A stretch of 64,000 nucleotides of DNA from Hippophae tibetana (taxonomy: Eukaryota > Streptophyta > Magnoliopsida > Rosales > Elaeagnaceae): positions 62,894,483-62,958,482 of the forward strand of contig CM072802.1 of assembly GCA_037013495.1 (NCBI GenBank). Direction: 5' to 3'. The translations under genes and the position numbers were made by a program. The notes under the pieces were generated by a model, which worked only from the letters and a program-made list of their open reading frames with translations, ran no database searches and was not told the DNA's origin. Positions 53,584 through 62,979 of this stretch are shown one piece after another. Within the stretch, counting starts at the first letter, position 1; the number at the start of each line of letters is the position of its first letter.

Positions 53584-54879
53584 TCACGAGTTTTCCCAAG
53601 GGGTGTTATACATGCCTATCAATGCCCCATTTAGTGGCACCCGAAAACGAGCATTCCTTGTCATCTTCGTCATTTTTCCATGACAAACCTTATGTTTCGT
53701 GATCAATAAATCATAGAGGAAGAAAGGAATTGCGTCCAACAAGAACGAACAATTTTGGACGAATTTTATATTTTTCATGATTTTCCGAGAGTTAAAAAAA
53801 TAACTACAAACACTTCCCATGTCCATAAGATTATGAAAATTTGTAGTATGTGATCAAATATTATTCCAAACAGATGTCCAAAAATTAGCCCAAGAATTCC
53901 ATCGTTTTCACGAGTTTGCCCACGGGGTGTTATACATGCCTATCAATGCCCCACATAGTGGCACCCAAAAACGAGCATTCCTTGTCATCTTTGTCTTTTT
54001 ACCGTAACAAACCTTATGTTTCGTGATCAATAGATCATAGAGGATGAAAGGAATTGCGTCCAACAAGAACCGACAATTTTGGACGAATTTTATATTTTTC
54101 ATGATTTTCCGAGAGTTCAAAAAATAACTAAAAATACTTCCCATGTCCATAAGATTATAAAAATTTGTAGTATGTGATCAAATATTATTCCAAATAGGTG
54201 TGCAAAAAATCGCCAAAGAATTCCATCGTTTTCACGAGGTAGCCCACGGGGTGTTAGACATGCCTATCAATGCCCCACATAGTGGCACCCGAAAACGAGC
54301 ATTCCTTGTCATCTTCGTCATTTTTCCATGACAAACCTTATGTTTCGTGATCAATAAATCATAGAGGAAGAAAGGAATTGTGTCCAACAAGAACCGACAA
54401 TTTTGGACGAATTTTATATTTTTCATGATTTTCTGAGATTTAAAAAAATAACTACAAACACTTCCCATGTCCATAAGATTATGAAAATTTGTAGTATGTG
54501 ATCAAATATTATTCCAAACAGATGTCCAAAAATTAGCCCAAGAATTCCATCGTTTTCACGAGTTTGCCCACGGGGTGTTATACATGCCTATCAATGCCCC
54601 ACATAGTGGCACCCGAAAACGAGCATTCCTTGTCATCTTTGTCTTTTTACCGTAACAAACCTTATGTTTCGTGATCAATAGATCATAGAGGATGAAAGGA
54701 ATTGCGTCCAACAAGAACCGACAATTTTGGACGAATTTTATATTTTTCATGATTTTCCGAGAGTTCAAAAAATAACTAAAAACACTTCTCATGTCCATAA
54801 GGTTATGAAAATTTGTAGTATGTGATCAAATATTATTCCAAACAGGTGTGCAAAAAATCGCCCAAGAATTCCATCGTTT

Positions 54880-55527
54880 TCACGAGTTTTCCCACGGGGT
54901 GTTAGACATGCCTATCAATGCCCCACATAGTGGCACCCGAAAACGAGCATTCCTTGTCAACTTCGTCATTTTTCCATGACAAACCTTATGTTTCGTGATC
55001 AATAAATCATAGAGGAAGAAAGGAATTGTGTCCAACAAGAACCGACAATTTTGGACGAATTTTATATTTTTCATGATTTTCTGAGATTTAAAAAAATAAC
55101 TAAAAACACTTCCCATGTCCATAAGATTATAAAAATTTGTAGTATGTGATCAAATATTATTCCAAATAGGTGTGCAAAAAATCGCCCAAGAATTCCATCG
55201 TTTTCACGAGGAAGCCCACGGGGTGTTAGACATGCCTATCAATGCCCCACATAGTGGCACCCGAAAACGAGCATTCCTTGTCATCTTTGTCTTTTTACCG
55301 TAACAAACCTTATGTTTCGTGATCAATAAATCATAGAGGATGAAAGGAATTGCGTCCAACAAGAACCGACAATTTTGGACGAATTTTATATTTTTCATGA
55401 TTTTCCGAGAGTTCAAAAAATAACTAAAAATACTTCCCATGTCCATAAGATTATAAAAATTTGTAGTATGTGATCAAATATTATTCCAAACAGGTGTGCA
55501 AAAAATCGCCCAAGAATTCCATCGTTT
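54880..55527. repeat. Two mosaic monomers ending the 8-mer domain
   Basis: The unit at 54880 has an A-like start (gagttttccc, but cacgggg rather than caagggg) and a C'-like body (gtgtccaac, gagatttaaaaa), with private changes cttgtcaacttcg. The unit at 55204 starts as E or G (gaggaagccc) and ends as B (gttcaaaaaataac) but lacks the caatagatc mark. After them comes class H, and the 8-mer order is not resumed. I read this as the right edge of the 8-mer domain. Confidence 0.8.
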
Positions 55528-57147
55528 TCACGAGGTAGCCCACGGGGTGTTAGACACGCCTATCAATGCCCCACATAGTGGCACCCGAAAACGAGCATTC
55601 CTTGTCATCTTCGTCATTTTTCCATGACAAACCTTATGTTTCGTGATCAATAAATCATAGAGGAAGAAAGGAATTGTGTCCAACAAGAACCGACAATTTT
55701 GGACGAATTTTATATTTTTCATGATTTTGCGAGAGTTAATAATATAACTAAAAATACTTCCAATGTCCATCAGACTATGAAAATTTGTAGTATGTGATCA
55801 AATATTATTCCAAAGAGGTGTGCAAAAAATAGCCCAAGAATTCTATCGTTTTCACGAGTTTGCCAACGGGGTGTTATACATGCCTATTAATGCCCCACAT
55901 AGTGGCACCCGAAAACGAGCATTCCTTGTAATCTTTGTATTTTTACCGTGACAAAACTTATGTTTCGTGATCAACAAATCATATAGGATGAAAGTAATTG
56001 CGTCCAACAAGAACCGACAATTTTGGACGAATTTTATATTTTTCATGAATTTCTGAGAGTTAAAAATATAACTAAAAATACTTACCATGTCCATAAGACA
56101 ATGAAAATTTGTAGTATGTGATAAAATATTATTCCAAACAGGTGTGCAAAAAATCGCCCAAGAATTCCATCGTTTTCACGAGTTTTCCCAAGGGGTGTTA
56201 TACATGCCTATCAATGCCCCATTTAGTGGCACCCGAAAACGAGCATTCCTTGTCATCTTCGTCATTTTTCCATGACAAACCTTATGTTTCGTGATCAATA
56301 AATCATAGAGGAAGAAAGGAATTGCGTCCAACAAGAACGAACAATTTTGGACGAATTTTATATTTTTCATGATTTTCCGAGAGTTAAAAAAATAACTACA
56401 AACACTTCCCATGTCCATAAGATTATGAAAATTTGTAGTATGTGATCAAATATTATTCCAAACAGATGTCCAAAAATTAGCCCAAGAATTCCATCGTTTT
56501 CACGAGTTTGCCCACGGGGTGTTATACATGCCTATCAATGCCCCACATAGTGGCACCCGAAAACGAGCATTCCTTGTCTTCTTTGTCTTTTTACCGTAAC
56601 AAACCTTATGTTTCGTGATCAATAGATCATAGAGGATGAAAGGAATTGCGTCCAACAAGAACCGACAATTTTGGACGAATTTTATATTTTTCATGATTTT
56701 CCGAGAGTTCAAAAAATAACTAAAAATACTTCCCATGTCCATAAGATTATAAAAATTTGTAGTATGTGATCAAATATTATTCCAAACAGGTGTGCAAAAA
56801 ATCGCCCAAGAATTCCATCGTTTTCACGAGGTAGCCCACGGGGTGTTAGACATGCCTATCAATGCCCCACATAGTGGCACCCGAAAACGAGCATTCCTTG
56901 TCATCTTCGTCATTTTTCCATGACAAACCTTATGTTTCGTGATCAATAAATCATAGAGGAAGAAAGGAATTGTGTCCAACAAGAACCGACAATTTTGGAC
57001 GAATTTTATATTTTTCATGATTTTCTGAGATTTAAAAAAATAACTAAAAACACTTCCCATGTCCATAAGATTATAAAAATTTGTAGTATGTGATCAAATA
57101 TTATTCCAAACAGGTGTGCAAAAAATCGCCCAAGAATTCCATCGTTT
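55528..57147. repeat. Block H-G'-A-B-C', right copy
   Basis: Order H, G', A, B, C' (E follows at 57148). It matches the block at 32524 at an offset of exactly 71 monomers, sharing gacacgcctatc, gcgagagttaataatataac, ccatcagac and tttgccaacggggtg. Private differences here are ccttgtaatctttg (55924) and ccttgtcttctttg (56573). The 8-mer domain lies between the two copies. Confidence 0.88.
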
Positions 57148-59091
57148 TCACGAGGAAGCCCACGGGGTGTTAGACATGCCTATCAATGCCCCACATAGTG
57201 GCACCCGAAAACGAGCATTCCTTGTCATATTTGTCTTTTTACCGTAACAAACCTTATGTTTCGTGATCAATAAATCATAGAGGAAGAAAGGAATTGCGTC
57301 CAACAAGAACCGACAATTTTGGACGAATTTTATATTTTTCATGATTTTCCGAGAGTTAAAAAAATAACTAAAAACACTTCCCATGTCCATAAGATTATGA
57401 AAATTTGTAGTATGTGATCAAATATTATTCCAAATAGATGTCCAAAAATTAGCCCAAGAATTCCATCGTTTTCACGAGTTTGCCCACGGGGTGTTATACA
57501 TGCCTATCAATGCCCCACATAGTGGCACCCGAAAACGAGCATTCCTTGTCATCTTTGTCTTTTTACCGTAACAAACCTTATGTTTCGTGATCAATAGATC
57601 ATAGAGGATGAAAGGAATTGCGTCCAACAAGAACCGACAATTTTGGACGAATTTTATATTTTTCATGATTTTACGAGAGTTCAAAAAATAACTAAAAATA
57701 CTTCCCATGTCCATAAGATTATAAAAATTTGTAGTATGTGATCAAATATTATTCCAAACAGGTGTGCAAAAAATCGCCCAAGAATTCCATCGTTTTCACG
57801 AGGTAGCCCACGGGGTGTTAGACATGCCTATCAATGCCCCACATAGTGGCACCCGAAAACGAGCATTCCTTGTCATCTTCGTCATTTTTCCATGACAAAC
57901 CTTATGTTTCGTTATCAATAAATCATAGAGGAAGAAAGGAATTGTGTCCAACAAGAACCGACAATTTTGGACGAATTTTATATTTTTCATGATTTTCCGA
58001 GAGTTAAAAAAATAACTAAAAACACTTCCCATGTCCATAAGATTATAAAAATTTGTAGTATGTGATCAAATATTATTCCAAACAGGTGTGCAAAAAATCG
58101 CCCAAGAATTCCATCGTTTTCACGAGGAAGCCCACGGGGTGTTAGACATGCCTATCAATGCCCCACATAGTGGCACCCGAAAACGAGCATTCCTTGTCAT
58201 ATTTGTCTTTTTACCGTAACAAACCTTATGTTTCGTGATCAATAAATCATAGAGGAAGAAAGGAATTGCGTCCAACAAGAACCGACAATTTTGGACGAAT
58301 TTTATATTTTTCATGATTTTCCGAGAGTTAAAAAAATAACTAAAAACACTTCCCATGTCCATAAGATTATGAAAATTTGTAGTATGTGATCAAATATTAT
58401 TCCAAATAGATGTCCAAAAATTAGCCCAAGAATTCCATCGTTTTCACGAGTTTGCCCACGGGGTGTTATACATGCCTATCAATGCCCCACATAGTGGCAC
58501 CCGAAAACGAGCATTCCTTGTCATCTTTGTCTTTTTACCGTAACAAACCTTATGTTTCGTGATCAATAGATCATAGAGGATGAAAGGAATTGCGTCCAAC
58601 AAGAACCGACAATTTTGGACGAATTTTATATTTTTCATGATTTTCCGAGAGTTCAAAAAATAACTAAAAATACTTCCCATGTCCATAAGATTATAAAAAT
58701 TTGTAGTATGTGATCAAATATTATTCCAAACAGGTGTGCAAAAAATCGCCCAAGAATTCCATCGTTTTCACGAGGTAGCCCACGGGGTGTTAGACATGCC
58801 TATCAATGCCCCACATAGTGGCACCCGAAAACGAGCATTCCTTGTCATCTTCGTCATTTTTCCATGACAAACCTTATGTTTCGTGATCAATAAATCATAG
58901 AGGAAGAAAGGAATTGTGTCCAACAAGAACCGACAATTTTGGACGAATTTTATATTTTTCATGATTTTCTGAGATTTAAAAAAATAACTAAAAACACTTC
59001 CCATATCCATAAGATTATAAAAATTTGTAGTATGTGATCAAATATTATTCCAAACAGGTGTGCCAAAAATCGCCCAAGAATTCCATCGTTT
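57148..59091. repeat. 3-monomer tandem duplication (2 x 972 bp)
   Basis: E-like, B and C'-like monomers at 57148, 57472 and 57796 are followed by the same three at 58120, 58444 and 58768. Both E-like units share catatttgtctttttacc (57227 and 58199) and ccaaatagatgtccaaaaattag (57431 and 58403), marks found together nowhere else. The third unit of the first copy (57796) has a C' start and an F-type right end (gagttaaaaaaataac), so it is the joint. The E-like units themselves end like A, which explains why they lead into B. Confidence 0.87.
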
Positions 59092-59415
59092 TCACGAGGA
59101 AGCCCACGGGGTGTTAGACATGCCTATCAATGCCCCACATAGTGGCACCCGAAAACGAGCATTCCTTGTCATCTTTGTCTTTTTACCGTAACAAACCTTA
59201 TGTTTCGTGATCAATAAATCATAGAGGAAGAAAGGAATTGCGTCCAACAAGAACCGACAATTTTGGACGAATTTTATATTTTTCATGATTTTCCGAGAGT
59301 TAAAAAAATAACTAAAAACACTTCTCATGTCCATAAGATTATGAAAATTTGTAGTATGTGATCAAATATTATTCCAAACAGGTGTGCAAAAAATAGCCCA
59401 AGAATTCCATCGTTT

Positions 59416-61035
59416 TCACTAGTTTGCCCACGGGGTGTTATACATGCCTATCAATGCCCCACATAATGGCACCCGAAAACGAGCATTCCTTGTCATCTTC
59501 GTCATTTTTCCATGACAAACCTTATGTTTCGTGATCAATAAATCATAGAGGAAGAAAGGAATTGTGTCCAACAAGAACCGACAATTTTGGACGAATTTTA
59601 TATTTTTCATGATTTTCCGAGAGTTAAAAAAATAACTAAAAACACTTCCCATGTCCATAAGATTATAAAAATTTGTAGTATGTGATCAAATATTATTCCA
59701 AACAGGTGTGCAAAAAATCGCCCAAGAATTCCATCGTTTTCACGAGGAAGCCCACGGGGTGTTAGACATGCCTATCAATGCCCCACATAGTGGCACCCGA
59801 AAACGAGCATTCCTTGTCATCTTTGTATTTTTACCGTGACAAAACTTATGTTTCGTGATCAACAAATCATATAGGATGAAAGTAATTGCGTCCAACAAGA
59901 ACCGACAATTTTGGACGAATTTTATATTTTTCATGAATTTCTGAGAGTTAAAAATATAACTAAAAATACTTACCATGTCCATAAGACAATGAAAATTTGT
60001 AGTATGTGATAAAATATTATTCCAAACAGGTGTGCAAAAAATCGCCCAAGAATTCCATCGTTTTCACGAGTTTTCCCAAGGGGTGTTAGACATGCCTATC
60101 AATGCCCCATTTAGTGGCACCCGAAAACGAGCATTCCTTGTCATCTTCGTCATTTTTCCATGACAAACCTTATGTTTCGTGATCAATAAATCATAGAGCA
60201 AGAAAGGAATTGCGTCCAACAAGAACGAACAATTTTGGACGAATTTTATATTTTTCATGATTTTCCGAGAGTTAAAAAAATAACTAAAAACACTTCTCAT
60301 GTCCATAAGATTATGAAAATTTGTAGTATGTGATCAAATATTATTCCAAACAGGTGTGCAAAAAATAGCCCAAGAATTCCATCGTTTTCACGAGTTTGCC
60401 CACGGGGTGTTATACATGCCTATCAATGCCCCACATAATGGCACCCGAAAACGAGCATTCCTTGTCATCTTCGTCATTTTTCCATGACAAACCTTATGTT
60501 TCGTGATCAATAAATCATAGAGGAAGAAAGGAATTGTGTCCAACAAGAACCGACAATTTTGGACGAATTTTATATTTTTCATGATTTTCCGAGAGTTAAA
60601 AAAATAACTAAAAACACTTCCCATGTCCATAAGATTATAAAAATTTGTAGTATGTGATCAAATATTATTCCAAACAGGTGTGCAAAAAATCGCCCAAGAA
60701 TTCCATCGTTTTCACGAGGAAGCCCACGGGGTGTTAGACATGCCTATCAATGCCCCACATAGTGGCACCCGAAAACGAGCATTCCTTGTCATCTTTGTAT
60801 TTTTACCGTGACAAAACTTATGTTTCGTGATCAACAAATCATATAGGATGAAAGTAATTGCGTCCAACAAGAACCGACAATTTTGGACGAATTTTATATT
60901 TTTTATGAATTTCTGAGAGTTAAAAATATAACTAAAAATACTTACCATGTCCATAAGACAATGAAAATTTGTAGTATGTGATAAAATATTATTCCAAACA
61001 GGTGTGCAAAAAATCGCCCAAGAATTCCATCGTTT
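59416..61035. repeat. F-G-A triplet repeated (972-bp spacing)
   Basis: F-G-A at 59416, 59740 and 60064 is followed by F-G at 60388 and 60712, and then by A at 61036. The A unit at 60064 is atypical: ttagacatg at its left, gagcaagaaagg (60196), and an E-type right end (actaaaaacacttctcatg), which is why F follows it. The first F has cactag (59418) where the others have cacgag. Confidence 0.85.
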
Positions 61036-62979
61036 TCACGAGTTTTCCCAAGGGGTGTTATACATGCCTATCAATGCCCCATTTAGTGGCACCCGAAAAC
61101 GAGCATTCCTTGTCATCTTCGTCATTTTTCCATGACAAACCTTATGTTTCGTGATCAATAAATCATAGAGGAAGAAAGGAATTGCGTCCAACAAGAACGA
61201 ACAATTTTGGACGAATTTTATATTTTTCATGATTTTCCGAGAGTTAAAAAAATAACTACAAACACTTCCCATGTCCATAAGATTATGAAAATTTGTAGTA
61301 TGTGATCAAATATTATTCCAAACAGATGTCCAAAAATTAGCCCAAGAATTCCATCGTTTTCACGAGTTTGCCCACGGGGTGTTATACATGCCTATCAATG
61401 CCCCACATAGTGGCACCCGAAAACGAGCATTCCTTGTCATCTTTGTCTTTTTACCGTAACAAACCTTATGTTTCGTGATCAATATATCATAGAGGATGAA
61501 AGGAATTGCGTCCAACAAGAACCGACAATTTTGGACGAATTTTATATTTTTCATGATTTTCCGAGAGTTCAAAAAATAACTAAAAATACTTCCCATGTCC
61601 ATAAGATTATAAAAATTTGTAGTATGTGATCAAATATTATTCCAAACAGGTGTGCAAAAAATCGCCCAAGAATTCCATCGTTTTCACGAGGTAGCCCACG
61701 GGGTGTTAGACATGCCTATCAATGCCCCACATAGTGGCACCCGAAAACGAGCATTCCTTGTCATCTTCGTCATTTTTCCATGACAAACCTTATGTTTCGT
61801 GATCAATAAATCATAGAGGAAGAAAGGAATTGTGTCCAACAAGAACCGACAATTTTGGACGAATTTTATATTTTTCATGATTTTCTGAGATTTAAAAAAA
61901 TAACTAAAAACACTTCCCATGTCCATAAGATTATAAAAATTTGTAGTATGTGATCAAATATTATTCCAAACAGGTGTGCAAAAAATCGCCCAAGAATTCC
62001 ATCGTTTTCACGAGGAAGCCCACGGGGTGTTAGACATGCCTATCAATGCCCCACATAGTGGCACCCGAAAACGAGCATTCCTTGTCATCTTTGTCTTTTT
62101 ACCGTAACAAACCTTATGTTTCGTGATCAATAAATCATAGAGGAAGAAAGGAATTGCGTCCAACAAGAACCGACAATTTTGGACGAATTTTATATTTTTC
62201 ATGATTTTCCGAGAGTTAAAAAAATAACTAAAAACACTTCTCATGTCCATAAGATTATGAAAATTTGTAGTATGTGATCAAATATTATTCCAAACAGGTG
62301 TGCAAAAAATAGCCCAAGAATTCCATCGTTTTCACGAGTTTGCCCACGGGGTGTTATACATGCCTATCAATGCCCCACATAATGGCACCCGAAAACGAGC
62401 ATTCCTTGTCATCTTCGTCATTTTTCCATGACAAACCTTATGTTTCGTGATCAATAAATCATAGAGGAAGAAAGGAATTGCGTCCAACAAGAACCGACAA
62501 TTTTGGACGAATTTTATATTTTTCATGATTTTCCGAGAGTTAAAAAAATAACTAAAAACACTTCCCATGTCCATAAGATTATAAAAATTTGTAGTATGTG
62601 ATCAAATATTATTCCAAACAGGTGTGCAAAAAATCGCCCAAGAATTCCATCGTTTTCACGAGGAAGCCCACGGGGTGTTAGACATGCCTATCAATGCCCC
62701 ACATAGTGGCACCCGAAAACGAGCATTCCTTGTCATCTTTGTATTTTTACCGTGACAAAACTTATGTTTCGTGATCAACAAATCATATAGGATGAAAGTA
62801 ATTGCGTCCAACAAGAACCGACAATTTTGGACGAATTTTATATTTTTCATGAATTTCTGAGAGGTAAAAATATAACTAAAAATACTTACCATGTCCATAA
62901 GACAATGAAAATTTGTAGTATGTGATAAAATATTATTCCAAACAGGTGTGCAAAAAATCGCCCAAGAATTCCATCGTTT
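61036..62979. repeat. Intact 6-mer HOR A-B-C'-E-F-G (1,944 bp)
   Basis: Six monomers in the order A (61036), B (61360), C' (61684), E (62008), F (62332), G (62656). The order A-B-C'-E also occurs at 33172 and 56176, and A-B-C'-E-F-G in full at 33172-35115. C' has actaaaaacac, without the A-type tail that marks C in the 8-mer. I infer that this 6-mer is ancestral to the 8-mer. B here has caatatatcatag instead of caatagatcatag. Confidence 0.85.

Larger units (their letters stand above)
35116..54879. repeat. 8-mer HOR domain A-B-C-D-A-E-F-G (2,592-bp unit)
   Basis: Sixty-one monomers, almost all of which can be placed in an 8-mer A-B-C-D-A-E-F-G. Three complete copies are present (35764, 40300 and 50992). 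Between them are partial copies joined by hybrid monomers: A-B-C-D-A plus mosaic (38356), A-B-C-D-A-E plus F/B hybrid (42892), C-D-A-E-F-G (45160), A-B-C-D-A-E plus F/C hybrid (47104), D-A-E-F-G (49372), and A-B-C-D (53584). Corresponding monomers in different copies are identical or differ by one or a few bases, while neighbours within a unit differ at many positions; that is the defining sign of an HOR. The two A monomers of a unit differ in their right junctions: one continues into cagatgtccaaaaattag, the other into ataaaaatttg and caggtgtgc. Confidence 0.92.

Noticed and set aside
35116-54879. Bacterial or phage origin of the window
   Set aside because: No dense coding, ribosome-binding sites, operons or terminators. 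A 64-kb gene-free satellite with HORs is a eukaryotic feature.
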